40,015 nt of DNA. Source: Bryobacterales bacterium (lineage in GTDB: Bacteria > Acidobacteriota > Terriglobia > Bryobacterales > Bryobacteraceae). Under the pieces are notes generated by a model, which did no database searches, was not told the DNA's origin, and worked only from the letters and a program-made list of their open reading frames with translations. Of the stretch, positions 8,101-15,255 are shown one piece after another. Made by a program: the position numbers and the translations under genes. Location: the NCBI GenBank assembly GCA_016789925.1, contig JAEUQD010000517.1, positions 1 through 40,015 on the forward strand. The letters run 5' to 3'. How positions within the stretch are numbered: the stretch's first letter is position 1; each line of letters opens with the position of its first letter.

Positions 8101-9514
8101 AGAGTTTCGTCACAAACGCGTCTTCTCTCCCACGCGGCCCCGCGCTGGTGGTCACCGGATAGTCGGTGGCTGCGGTCAATCCCGCCACATAGATATTCTT
8201 GCCGCTATCCACGGTCAGGCTGTTCGCGTTCGTTCTTCCATTGCCTCCCAGCAGCACAACAAACTCGGTACCGGTCAGGTCCGCCTTCATCTTCATGACG
8301 AACGCCCGCGGGGTGTCCGACGGAGGCACGCTCACCGTCCCTGCCGTGGGCGCAGGCGACGTTCCCTGGCTGTACCCGGCCAGGTACGGCGCCCCGTCAA
8401 CATCCACCGTCATTCCTGTCACCGACACCCAATTCGGAGAGTCCACCGGAGCCCTCTCCGCCACGATCACACCAGCGGCATTCAGCTTCACAACCGCCGC
8501 GCTGGCTTGGTTCTGCGCACTGCGGGCACCGTACACAAACACCGCGCCGCTCGCCGAATGCGCGCCGACCAGCGGTGCGCTCATCCTGTCTCGTACCAGC
8601 ACCGTCGACATCGCCAGCGTCCCATCCGGCCCAAACCGGGCTGCGAATACCCATGGCGTTATTGGCTGCAAGGTCGGATTCTCCGCCCGCGGCGGAAAAT
8701 CGTTCGACGAGGTATCTCCCGCGACGTAGACATTGCCTGAGGCGTCCAGCGCTACCGACGTCGCCGTATCCGACCTGACCCCGCCCAGATACGCCGACCA
8801 CACCAGTTGCCCGCTGGGCGACAGTTTCGCTACAAACGCGTCCGTCGTACCGCCCCCCGGCGACGTCGCGCCTCCGGCTACATACGCTTTCCCCGACGCA
8901 TCCGCCGCAATCGCCGTACCCCCAGTGCCCACCGAGTACACCAGCACCGGATCGATCCGCAGCGGCTTCTTCCGGTCATACGCGCCCAACGCAAACCCCA
9001 CGTCACGCCCCTCGACGCGGAACCGCGCCGCCACCTCTTTGCCTTCCTGGAACGCCCGCGGCCTCTCCAGCTTCACGCCATCGGACAACCGCAAATCCCC
9101 ATTGGCGAGTAACTCCGGCGCGGCATCAAACCGCATGCGGATGCGGCTTGCATCCGCACCTGCCCGCAGCAGAAAGTCGTACTCCAGTTGCCCCGCCCGC
9201 GAGTAATACACCACGTCCGTTCCTGGATACACCTCCGTAAACCGCAAACGCTCATAATGCGGTACGCCCTCGACCCGCGTACTCCCAAGGTAGTAATGCG
9301 ACCGCGACCCCATCGGCCGGTCCAGCCTTCCCGCCGTTCCCCGCCGTGCTCCCACCAGCCGGTAACTCACCCCCTCCATCCGCACCCCATCCGCCGCCAA
9401 ACTCAACGCCATCTGATTCGCCGTCCGCCCAACGTGCGAAAACTCCGCCAAACCCTGTCCCCAGTTCGGCTCAAACAACAACGGCAAAGCCACCGCCGCG
9501 GCGAAAATGAACAT
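5153..9514 (-). CDS. Giant exported SBBP/BNR/BACON multi-propeller protein
   Basis: 1453 residues, starting with a short hydrophobic signal (MFIFAAAVALPLLFEPNWGQ). Regions in order: about 20-180, the N-terminal beta domain typical of acidobacterial SBBP proteins (GVPHYERLRFTEVYPGTDVV). About 185-540 holds SBBP repeats (DAFVAKLSPSGQLVWSAYLG, DASGNVYVAGDTSS). About 560-850 holds BNR/Asp-box propeller repeats of the sortilin/photosystem-assembly type (FRSADGGATWTLV, RSTDGGASFTDL). About 875-1135 holds two clear and one diverged BACON-like Ig domains (Cys-x-Trp motifs CAWTAE, CSWKVD, CGWGW). About 1140-1450 holds roughly five repeats with GGVxxGxPxVA and ARDSWNGLWVARV cores, resembling a lectin-type propeller. 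BACON and such propellers usually bind carbohydrate or mucin; here that is inference. No enzyme site, LPXTG motif or membrane anchor was seen. Confidence 0.88.
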   Translation of the reverse strand: MFIFAAAVALPLLFEPNWGQGLAEFSHVGRTANQMALSLAADGVRMEGVSYRLVGARRGTAGRLDRPMGSRSHYYLGSTRVEGVPHYERLRFTEVYPGTDVVYYSRAGQLEYDFLLRAGADASRIRMRFDAAPELLANGDLRLSDGVKLERPRAFQEGKEVAARFRVEGRDVGFALGAYDRKKPLRIDPVLVYSVGTGGTAIAADASGKAYVAGGATSPGGGTTDAFVAKLSPSGQLVWSAYLGGVRSDTATSVALDASGNVYVAGDTSSNDFPPRAENPTLQPITPWVFAARFGPDGTLAMSTVLVRDRMSAPLVGAHSASGAVFVYGARSAQNQASAAVVKLNAAGVIVAERAPVDSPNWVSVTGMTVDVDGAPYLAGYSQGTSPAPTAGTVSVPPSDTPRAFVMKMKADLTGTEFVVLLGGNGRTNANSLTVDSGKNIYVAGLTAATDYPVTTSAGPRGREDAFVTKLCPNATCIVWSTVLGGAGADTARGLALTADNKVWLVGDGQSADFPLLGAIQEKTRASRPRLWKVTDYGAASAALTDPDPSRSLPTTPLLSIDPSNPNRILWFGGGGVFRSADGGATWTLVLPSFTFEFARAPSNPNVVYQRFGTGFWMRSLDGGLTWTGLQSNRRVDEVSFDAVNPDVMYGRDGGAVIRSTNGGETFVPVAFMPDLTLVRAHPSAGNTVYAAGRGFIRRSTDGGASFTDLPVPVASARAMELVVHPANPNLIYLRADAQGYWGDLMFRSADGGMTYTRLPLDSLRSIKVAPSDSNVVYGLGDERLLVSRDMGATWEDARADAVRVTTFAVHPSQPGTVLAEGEEREWFLAKLSAAGVLEFSTFGSALGFPGRAVTADSSGGAVFTGGRTGRVADGAVVCTYEVTPNNLFLYGASAVRLLVVTGPGCAWTAESSAGWLKVTGSGPGSGWVDVRGEPNAGATRSGTITIGGQAVTVEQASSGCAYSVTPDWLPDQPAAGSSARLTVATAVGCSWKVDQLPEWVTASPAGGVGPGTVDVTIAPATARSMRSEMLIVGARRVVISQDGVCTRPQWTASRSAAPAAGGELTITVNTPAGCGWGWYGAVPLTVQPPTFGYGPGTLHVVVAPNTGPLYPARRSEFGITAESNTGSSGVVVQTGTEAATRKPRIVARNASGNFELYTYGVGGAPVTLAGGFAVTWASGQDEAGNVLLAALDTYGALSVARYSVQTNAWGAWKRIGGVFQGTPAVAGSGGTTMLLALRDTHHAYWTLGVTEALVVENLRNVGGIFGTDPALAAGESAGEAYVVGKDLWNALWSLRLPGGNWVPLGGVVQGKPSVAMGMDGLAYVAARDSWNGLWVARVNGSTAAGWSFLGGILSQDPVVQTLRNGELAVGVRDSGAGLWTATFAEGAAGSTGTWKRLGGVLDNYSTAGYGSVAYLAGKDAWNNLWWVRASDTVWSFVDAGGRIRGGVSSSPR

Positions 9515-9545
9515 CGCTTTATAATACTATCAGATCTTTATCCAA
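9515..9545 (-). promoter_or_regulatory. AT-rich promoter abutting the propeller-protein start (leaderless-like)
   Basis: On the minus strand TTGGAT (9545-9540) is followed after 16 bases by TATAAA (9523-9518); an overlapping TATTAT lies at 9526-9521. Either -10 places transcription start at or within a few bases of the ATG at 9514, and there is no ribosome-binding site. The 5' leader would be absent or nearly so. The rest of the 9546-9758 gap is AT-rich and holds no gene that I can see. Confidence 0.4.
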
Positions 9546-9758
9546 TTAATTGCAATCGAAGGGCCATCCACCCGGCTGAACCTCCCCTTCCCGGCGCCAA
9601 TTCGCATAATTCTGAAAATCGTCTTTTTGAAAAAAGTCATTCACAGCCGAATGTAAGATTTTACAAAATTCTTTACTCCCTCCTTTTCATCACCTTGCCC
9701 GCTGTTTCTCCTTTTCTTCTTGCGCGCGAGCGAAAATCTTTCTGCTATCTCCTTGGCC

Positions 9759-10256
9759 ATGAACCGAACCCTGTCCGCTCCCCAGCACGACGCCTATCGC
9801 GATTGGATTCGCCCCCAAGGCGTCCTCGAAGACTTCGCCTGCCAGCGCCTCGCCACCGCCCGCTGGTACTACGAGCGTGCCACCGCTCTTTCCGCCAAGT
9901 TCGATCCCGAGTCCCCGGAAGGCGTCCGCTTCCAAAACATGGCCCTCCGCTGGGAAGGCTCCTACAACCGCGCCCTGCGTGAACTCCGTCTGCTCCAGAC
10001 CGAGCGCGCCCTCGCCAACCCCAATTGCCACCCGCCCCTCGCCGACCTCCAGAAAATTCAACAGGTTGCCAAACGAAATGGCCGCGCCGCCCAAACAGAA
10101 AACCCGCAACCCCAATCAAATCAGGAATGTGCGAAACGAAATCCCGACCCCTACCCCGAAGCCGGCCGTAACTCCCCCTGCCCCTGCGGTTCCACCAAAA
10201 AGTACAAGCGCTGCTGCGGCGTCGACGCGCCCCCCATCCTCTACACCGCCGCCTAA
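9759..10256 (+). CDS. Small SEC-C motif protein
   Basis: 165 residues from the ATG at 9759 (MNRTLSAPQHDAYRDW). An in-frame ATG at 9720 is possible but lacks a better ribosome site. Residues 20-90 are helical (VLEDFACQRLATARWYYERA, WEGSYNRALRELRLLQTERA). This resembles the second half of a family of acidobacterial proteins of unknown function that usually carry a longer N terminus. Residues 95-140 are a low-complexity linker rich in Asn, Gln and Pro. The C terminus carries a clear SEC-C zinc motif (GRNSPCPCGSTKKYKRCCG), the element found at the end of SecA and in many small proteins where it binds zinc and protein or nucleic-acid partners. The linker contains two copies of the GCGAAACGAA-type repeat seen downstream. 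It may be a truncated gene fused to a SEC-C tail. Confidence 0.7.
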   Translation: MNRTLSAPQHDAYRDWIRPQGVLEDFACQRLATARWYYERATALSAKFDPESPEGVRFQNMALRWEGSYNRALRELRLLQTERALANPNCHPPLADLQKIQQVAKRNGRAAQTENPQPQSNQECAKRNPDPYPEAGRNSPCPCGSTKKYKRCCGVDAPPILYTAA

Positions 10257-10400
10257 CGAAACACCGCCATTTCGACACTTTTTCAGAAAGCGCGGACGTT
10301 CCGCGAAACGAATTGCTACCGGTCAGCCGGCGTGTCTGGAGGCCCGTTCGACACTTTTCGACACCTTGTTTCCAATGAAATCAACTCTTTGCGAAACGAA
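10068..10400 (+). repeat. Short dispersed repeats GCGAAACGAA and TTCGACACTT
   Basis: GCGAAACGAA occurs exactly at 10131-10140, 10303-10312 and 10391-10400, with a one-mismatch copy at 10068-10077 and a partial copy (AACGAA) at 10255-10260. TTCGACACTT occurs at 10271-10280 and 10347-10356, followed at once by TTCGACACC. Two repeat copies lie inside the SEC-C gene and the rest in the 243-base spacer before the DUF433 gene. The spacer holds no convincing gene and looks like decayed or amplified sequence. Confidence 0.55.
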
Positions 10401-10476
10401 ACCCCCCAGGCCTGGAAGATCCGGGAAGGAGTCGATCACCACAAGGGAGAGCGAAATCGACGACAGCCACCTCCCG

Positions 10477-10492
10477 TATAATCGAACTGAGG
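10477..10492 (+). promoter_or_regulatory. -10 box and ribosome site for the DUF433/DUF5615 pair
   Basis: A perfect TATAAT at 10477-10482 lies 17 bases before the ATG at 10500, and GAGG (10489-10492) is suitably spaced as the ribosome site. No clear -35 element was seen, so this may need an activator or be autoregulated, as antitoxin promoters often are. Confidence 0.45.
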
Positions 10493-10499
10493 TACGGCC

Positions 10500-10811
10500 A
10501 TGAGCACCGGACACGTTGAGGATCGAGGCGGTGTGTACTATTTAGCTGGTACGCGGATTTCCCTGGACTCCATCGTTCACGCTTTCCGGGCTGGATCTTC
10601 GCCCGAGAGCATCCGCGAAGATTTTGAAGGATTGGTTTTGGCCGATGTTTACGGGGCCATTAGCTTCTACCTGGATCATCAAGCCGATGTGGATGCGTAT
10701 CTGCTTAGGCGCAAGAACCAATGGGCCGAACTGGAGCGCCAAGGCACGCCTCCAAGCCAGGACCTGAGGGCGCGCCTGGATCGTGCCCGGTCTGACGCCA
10801 CGCTTCCCTAG
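10500..10811 (+). CDS. DUF433 antitoxin-like protein
   Basis: 103 residues. The conserved DUF433 core is plain: GVYYLAGTRISLDSIVHAF, then GSSPESIREDFEGLVLADVY and AISFYLDHQADVDAYL. This family has a small winged-helix-like DNA-binding fold and is usually encoded immediately before a PIN-like DUF5615 protein, as here, where the next ATG is only 2 bases after the stop. The pair is generally regarded as a toxin-antitoxin-like module in which the DUF433 protein is the antitoxin and autorepressor. That role is family knowledge, not proven here. The start follows TATAAT and GAGG. Confidence 0.85.
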   Translation: MSTGHVEDRGGVYYLAGTRISLDSIVHAFRAGSSPESIREDFEGLVLADVYGAISFYLDHQADVDAYLLRRKNQWAELERQGTPPSQDLRARLDRARSDATLP

Positions 10812-10813
10812 CA

Positions 10814-11191
10814 ATGAGGATCAGGTATCAGGCCGACAATGACCTGAACAAAGCGATCGTCCGGGCTGTTGTGCGCCGCGAGCCCAAAATTGACTTTCGG
10901 AGCGCTCAAGCTGCCCGTTTGGATAGAATTTCGGATTCTGAGGTTCTTCAACTGGCGGCCAGGGAAAGCAGGATACTGGTCTCTCACGATTTTCGGACGA
11001 TGCCCGATCACTTCCGGGCTTTTATCGAGAAGCAGCGTAGTCCCGGGGCCTTCCTGATCGCGCAGGACCTTCCGATTGGCCGCGCCATCGACACGCTCTT
11101 ACTCGTCTGGGAGGTAACCGAAGCCGAAGAATGGGAGAATCGCTTGTCCCTGATCCCAAGTCTGGTCACGATTGTGCTCGGCTCGTCATAA
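10814..11191 (+). CDS. DUF5615 PIN-like toxin-family protein
   Basis: 125 residues. Features of the DUF5615 PIN-like fold: an N-terminal strand followed by an acidic residue (MRIRYQADNDLN), EPKIDFRSAQAARLDRISD, then ESRILVSHDFRTMPDHFRAF with the conserved SHD acidic motif, and a hydrophobic C-terminal part. PIN-like proteins are candidate metal-dependent RNases. The first acidic site is Asp8 or Asp10 and another is the Asp of SHDF. Many members begin L-x-D-E-N; here the motif reads YQADND. It is coupled to the DUF433 gene with a 2-base gap and ends directly on the hairpin at 11190-11225. Confidence 0.82.
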   Translation: MRIRYQADNDLNKAIVRAVVRREPKIDFRSAQAARLDRISDSEVLQLAARESRILVSHDFRTMPDHFRAFIEKQRSPGAFLIAQDLPIGRAIDTLLLVWEVTEAEEWENRLSLIPSLVTIVLGSS

Positions 11192-11225
11192 ACGCAGCGG
11201 ATGCCGCTCGCGAGCGGATGCGTTT
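11190..11225 (+). terminator. Bulged hairpin after the toxin-antitoxin-like pair
   Basis: AAACGCA (11190-11196) pairs with TGCGTTT (11219-11225) around a perfect 14-base palindrome CCGCTCGCGAGCGG (11204-11217). GCGGATG also occurs twice (11197-11203, 11214-11220), allowing an alternative fold. It begins on the stop codon of the DUF5615 gene. The T-tract is only three bases, so it may be a weak terminator or an RNA-stability/REP-like element instead. Confidence 0.45.
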
Positions 11226-11267
11226 GCAGCGGAACACAACATACCGCCCTTGAGCCATAATTGTCCG

Positions 11268-12767
11268 ATGACCCACACCTCGCGGCGAGCTTTCTTCCTC
11301 CTCCCGGCGCTGGCCCCGGCCCTTCTGGCCCAAGGTCAAGACGACCCGGCACTCCTCAGCCTGGCCGAGGCCGCCGCCCGCATCCGCTCGGGCGCACTCA
11401 CTCCAACGCGCTTGCTCGAAGCCTGCCTCGCTCGCGTTGACCTCTATCAGCCCAAGCTCAACGCCTTCGTCACCGTCACCCGGGACCTTGCCCGCGCCCA
11501 CGCCCGCCAACTCGACGCCGAGCAGAAAGCCGGCAAGTTCCGCGGCCCCCTGCACGGCATCCCCATCGCCCTGAAGGACAACATCGACACCCAGGGCATC
11601 CGGACCACCGCCGCCAGCGCTGCCTTTGACGACCGCTTGCCCCAGCAGGACGCCGAAGTCGCCCGCCGCCTCAGGGAAGCCGGGGCCGTCATGATCGGCA
11701 AGACGAACCTCCACGAATTCGCCGCCGGCGGCACCAACGCGACCTCTTATTTCGGTCCCGTCCGGAACCCCTGGGCTCTCGAACGGAACCCCGGCGGGTC
11801 TTCCGGCGGTTCCGGCGCGGCGGTGGCCGCCGGGCTCTGTTTCGGCGCCCTCGGCACCGACACCGGCGGCTCGGTCCGGATTCCCGCGGCCTTTTGCGGC
11901 ATCACCGGCCTCAAGCCCACCTACGGCTTGGTCTCCATCCGCGGCATCATCCCCCTCACCTTCACCCTCGACCACTGCGGTCCCATGACCCGCTCCGCCG
12001 AGGATGCCGCCATCCTGCTCAATGCCATGGCCGGCTACGACCGTCTCGACATTGCCTCCGTCGAACACCCCCGCGAGGATTATATTGCCGCCCTGCGCCA
12101 GCCCGTCCGCGGCCTGCGCCTCGGCATCCCCCGCGAGCCTTTCTTTGACCATGTCGACGCCGATATCGCCAAAGCCGTCGAGGACGCCATCGCCCTGCTC
12201 GCCAAACTCACCGCCGGCGTCCGCGACTGCACCCTGCCCCCAACCTCCGAAGGCTTCCGCCTCGGAGGCGAGATGTACGCCTGGCACGAAGAGAACGTCA
12301 AGGGCGGTAGCGGTCGCTATCAGCTTCCCCTGCGCCGCTCCATGGACGGCTCCTCCAAGTTGCTCGCCTATCAATACATCCAGAGCCGCTGGCGCCTCGA
12401 ACTCCTCCGCCGCACCATCGACGACAGCTTCCGCGATGTCGATGTCGTCGCCCTGCCCACTCGCCGCCGCTCACCTCGCCTCATCGACGACGCCCGCAAG
12501 CGGGAACGAAGCGACAAACCGCGCGATCCCGAACTGGAAAACACCAGCCAGTTCAACTTCTACGGCATCCCCGCCGTCTCCATACCCTGCGGCTTCACCT
12601 CCGCCGGACTCCCCATCGGCCTCACCCTCGCCGGACCCCGCTTCTCCGAAGGCCGCCTCCTCGCCTTGGCCCACGCCTACCAGCAACAAACGGATTTCCA
12701 CAAACGTCGCCCGCCCCTCACGCCCGACATGAAGGTGCCCGAATTGGCAGCCGAGGAAACAGCCTAG
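11268..12767 (+). CDS. Tat-exported amidase (amidase-signature family)
   Basis: 499 residues from the ATG at 11268. The N terminus MTHTSRRAFFLLPALAPALL is a twin-arginine signal (SRRAFFL), so export as a folded protein is likely. The amidase-signature core is complete: Lys103 in IALKDNID, the glycine/serine loop NPGGSSGGSGAAVAAG with cis-Ser178, and nucleophile Ser202 in GTDTGGSVRIPAAFCG. The spacing of 24 between the two serines is the family norm. Such enzymes hydrolyse amide bonds of small molecules or peptides, and GatA belongs to the same family. The Tat signal and the absence of gatB/gatC neighbours argue against a tRNA amidotransferase subunit. The substrate is unknown. The C-terminal part (FNFYGIPAVSIPCGFTSAGL, PIGLTLAGPRFSEG) is typical. 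It is followed by a 57-base gap before the glycan cluster. Confidence 0.92.
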   Translation: MTHTSRRAFFLLPALAPALLAQGQDDPALLSLAEAAARIRSGALTPTRLLEACLARVDLYQPKLNAFVTVTRDLARAHARQLDAEQKAGKFRGPLHGIPIALKDNIDTQGIRTTAASAAFDDRLPQQDAEVARRLREAGAVMIGKTNLHEFAAGGTNATSYFGPVRNPWALERNPGGSSGGSGAAVAAGLCFGALGTDTGGSVRIPAAFCGITGLKPTYGLVSIRGIIPLTFTLDHCGPMTRSAEDAAILLNAMAGYDRLDIASVEHPREDYIAALRQPVRGLRLGIPREPFFDHVDADIAKAVEDAIALLAKLTAGVRDCTLPPTSEGFRLGGEMYAWHEENVKGGSGRYQLPLRRSMDGSSKLLAYQYIQSRWRLELLRRTIDDSFRDVDVVALPTRRRSPRLIDDARKRERSDKPRDPELENTSQFNFYGIPAVSIPCGFTSAGLPIGLTLAGPRFSEGRLLALAHAYQQQTDFHKRRPPLTPDMKVPELAAEETA

Positions 12768-12816
12768 CCGATTTCTCGGGGTTCCTACCTAAAGTCGCTC
12801 TCGGAACTAGCCGATT
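12764..12816 (+). repeat. 10-base direct repeat in the spacer upstream of the glycan cluster
   Basis: CTAGCCGATT occurs at 12764-12773 (overlapping the amidase stop) and again at 12807-12816, just before the ATG at 12825. Between them an inverted GTTCC (12781-12785) / GGAAC (12803-12807) is present. No ribosome site precedes the ATG. It could be an operator or a chance repeat. Confidence 0.3.
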
Positions 12817-12824
12817 ATTCCCGC

Positions 12825-14132
12825 ATGAGCGACCCTGTTCGGGCGATTTCTGCATGCCGGGTTTGCGGCAACACCAACTTGGTCCCGGTCCTCGACCTCG
12901 GTACCCAGGCTTTGACTGGCCGGTTTCCCAAGACTGGCGAGCCCGACCCCCTCTCCGGCCCCCTCCAACTCGTCCTTTGCCATACCCAGGGCCGGCGCGA
13001 TTGTTGCGGTCTGCTTCAACTCGCCCACAGCTATCCCCTCGCGGAAATGTACGGCGAAAGTTACGGCTACCGCTCGGCCAACAACCGGACCATGGTCCAG
13101 CACCTCCACCGCAAAGTCGAGCGTCTTCAGCGATTCGCGTCCATCCGGCCCGGCGATTCCGTCCTCGACATCGGCTCCAACGATGGCACACTCCTCGGCT
13201 TCTACGGACAACCGTCTCTGCGCCGCATCGGCATTGACCCTTCCGCCGGCAAGTTCGCCCGCGAATACCCCCAGGAGGCGACTCTCCTGGTCGACTTCTT
13301 CGATCCCGCCAAGGTCCTCCCCTTCGCCGGTACCGATGGCTTCAAGGTCATTACCTCGCTCGCTATGTTCTACGACCTCGAAGCGCCCCTCGCCTTCATG
13401 CACGACATCGCGTCCTTGCTGGCCCACGATGGCGTCTGGGTCTTCGAGCAGTCCTACCTGCCTGACATGATCGAGCGTCTGGCCTACGACTCCGTCTGTC
13501 ACGAGCACCTCTCCTACTACAGCCTCAGCGTCATCCTTTGGATGGCTCGCCGCGCCGGCCTCAAGATCATCGACATCGAGCGTAACGACATCAATGGCGG
13601 CAGCTTCTCCATCACCGCTTCCCTCGATTCGGCCCCCTATCCGGCGTTTGATTCCGGCATTGCTCAGTTGCTCGACCTCGAGCACGGGATGGGTTTGCAG
13701 TCCCTCGACACCTACCTCTCCTTCGCTCACCGGGTCGCCCAACACCGCAACTGCTTGCAGGACCTCCTCTCCGCCGCGCGCCGCCGCGGTGACCTCGTCC
13801 TCGGCTACGGCGCCTCCACCAAGGGCAACGTGATCCTCCAGTACTGCCAGTTCACCCCGCACGATCTGCCCGCCATCGCCGAGAAATACCCGGCCAAGTA
13901 CGGCTGCGTCACCCCCGGCACCCGGATCCCGATCATCCCGGAGTCGGCAGCGCGCGCCCGCAACCCCCGCGCCTTCCTGGTCCTGCCTTGGTACTTCCGC
14001 GACGAGATCGTGACCCGCGAGTCCGCATTCACCGCCTCCGGCGGGCAACTCTTGTTTCCGTTGCCCTATTCCGAGAACGGCTTGCCCCAACTGGCCGGAA
14101 AACTCGTGGAGGTGGGCCTTGTCCGCGCCTGA
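12825..14132 (+). CDS. Sugar C-methyltransferase-like protein (zinc-binding, NovU/TcaB9 type)
   Basis: 435 residues with the three-part layout of deoxysugar C-methyltransferases. The N-terminal zinc module has Cys11 and Cys14 (ACRVCGNTN), Cys52 and Cys60/61, with the family signature VPVLDLGTQALTGRFP. The SAM-binding Rossmann domain has motif I VLDIGSNDGTLLGFY (about 113-127). The Cys-His-Glu-His motif at 225-228 (YDSVCHEHLSYYS) holds the catalytic His/Glu pair in characterised members. A C-terminal domain with GYGASTKGNV follows. Such enzymes add a methyl group to C3 of an NDP-4-keto-deoxysugar. It is the first gene of a five-gene overlapping set. The next gene starts 14 bases before its stop, so translation is coupled. 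The exact sugar is unknown. Confidence 0.88.
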   Translation: MSDPVRAISACRVCGNTNLVPVLDLGTQALTGRFPKTGEPDPLSGPLQLVLCHTQGRRDCCGLLQLAHSYPLAEMYGESYGYRSANNRTMVQHLHRKVERLQRFASIRPGDSVLDIGSNDGTLLGFYGQPSLRRIGIDPSAGKFAREYPQEATLLVDFFDPAKVLPFAGTDGFKVITSLAMFYDLEAPLAFMHDIASLLAHDGVWVFEQSYLPDMIERLAYDSVCHEHLSYYSLSVILWMARRAGLKIIDIERNDINGGSFSITASLDSAPYPAFDSGIAQLLDLEHGMGLQSLDTYLSFAHRVAQHRNCLQDLLSAARRRGDLVLGYGASTKGNVILQYCQFTPHDLPAIAEKYPAKYGCVTPGTRIPIIPESAARARNPRAFLVLPWYFRDEIVTRESAFTASGGQLLFPLPYSENGLPQLAGKLVEVGLVRA

Positions 14133-15255
14133 TCCCGTCATCCCCTGGGCACAGCCCATCCTGTTCGGCGACGAACTCACCTACCTCGCCGCCGCCCTCG
14201 AAAGCACCATGCTTTCCGGTGGAGCCTTTGTCGATCGCCTGGAAGCCGAGTTCGCTTCCATTCACGGCGTACCGCCGTCCCACGCCGTCTCCGTCACCAA
14301 CGGCACCACCGCCTTGTTTCTCCCCCTGCTCGCCTTGGGCATCGGTCCGGGTGACGAGGTCATCGTCCCCGGTTGGTGCTTCGCCGCCGCCGCCAACATG
14401 GTGCTGGCCTGCGGCGCCACCCCCGTCTTCGCCGACATCCTCGAAGACACCTGGCTGCTGGACCCCGCCGCCGTCGCCCGCTGCATCACCGCCCGGACCA
14501 AGGCCATCATTGCCGTCCACACCTACGGCGTCGTTTGCGACATGGCCGCCCTCACCGCTCTCGCCAGGCCGCGAGGCATCACCTTAATTGAGGACTGCGC
14601 CGAATCCCTCTTCTCCCGTTACCAGGGCCATCCCGCCGGCACCCTCGGTGACGTGGCCTGCTTCAGCTTTCAGGCCACCAAAACCATCACCTGCGGCGAA
14701 GGCGGCATGGTTCTCGCCCGCGACCCGCAACTCGTCTCCGCCATGCGCCTCATCAGCAACCATGGCATGACGCCTGACCGTAAGTATTGGCACCGCGTCG
14801 TCGGCCACAACTTCCGCCTCACGAACCTGCAGGCGGCCGTCGCCTGCGCCCAGCTCGCGCACCGCCTCGAAATCATCGAACTTCGCCGCCGCCTCTACGC
14901 CGGCTACCGCCGCCGTTTGTCGGGCATTCCCGGGCTTCACCTACAGCGGGTTCCCGCCGTCGTCGATCCGCTGATGTGGGCCTTTGCCTTCCGTATCGAC
15001 CCCTCTCTGGCCGGCATCTCACGCAACCAGTTGATGGCCTCCTTGGCGGCCCAGGGCATCGAGACCCGGCCGGGCTTCTGCGCCTTCTCCGAACAACCCC
15101 TCTATCGGGCGGAGCCGCTTCGCAACTCGCTGGCGGCCGGCCAACACATCCTCAGCCTGCCCTCGGTCCCCAACCTGACCGGACAGCAAATCAGCTTCAT
15201 CTGCGACACCCTCCTCGGGTGTCTGACTCCCATTCCCTTTGAGGTAGCTTCATGA
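14119..15255 (+). CDS. DegT/DnrJ/EryC1/StrS-family sugar aminotransferase
   Basis: 378 residues from a TTG at 14119, chosen because GGAGGTG (14108-14114) sits at ideal distance and the frame begins MSAPDPVIPWAQP. PLP-enzyme features of the NDP-sugar aminotransferases: the substrate/phosphate loop VTNGTTALFLPLLALGIGPG, EVIVPGWCF, the cofactor aspartate Asp159 in LIEDCAES, and the PLP lysine Lys188 in CFSFQATKTITCGEGG. The family converts NDP-4-keto or 3-keto sugars to amino sugars using glutamate. With the preceding C-methyltransferase it implies a branched or C-methylated aminodeoxysugar. There is no nucleotidylyltransferase or 4,6-dehydratase in the window, so the precursor must come from elsewhere. 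The stop overlaps the next start by ATGA (15252-15255). Confidence 0.93.
   Translation: MSAPDPVIPWAQPILFGDELTYLAAALESTMLSGGAFVDRLEAEFASIHGVPPSHAVSVTNGTTALFLPLLALGIGPGDEVIVPGWCFAAAANMVLACGATPVFADILEDTWLLDPAAVARCITARTKAIIAVHTYGVVCDMAALTALARPRGITLIEDCAESLFSRYQGHPAGTLGDVACFSFQATKTITCGEGGMVLARDPQLVSAMRLISNHGMTPDRKYWHRVVGHNFRLTNLQAAVACAQLAHRLEIIELRRRLYAGYRRRLSGIPGLHLQRVPAVVDPLMWAFAFRIDPSLAGISRNQLMASLAAQGIETRPGFCAFSEQPLYRAEPLRNSLAAGQHILSLPSVPNLTGQQISFICDTLLGCLTPIPFEVAS

Noticed and set aside
11166-12374. 402-residue minus-strand frame inside the amidase
   Set aside because: Gly/Glu-rich shadow of a clearly conserved amidase; high GC keeps antisense frames open.
12807-14180. 457-residue minus-strand frame inside the C-methyltransferase
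   Set aside because: Shadow of a gene with full family motifs; no ribosome site or family match seen.
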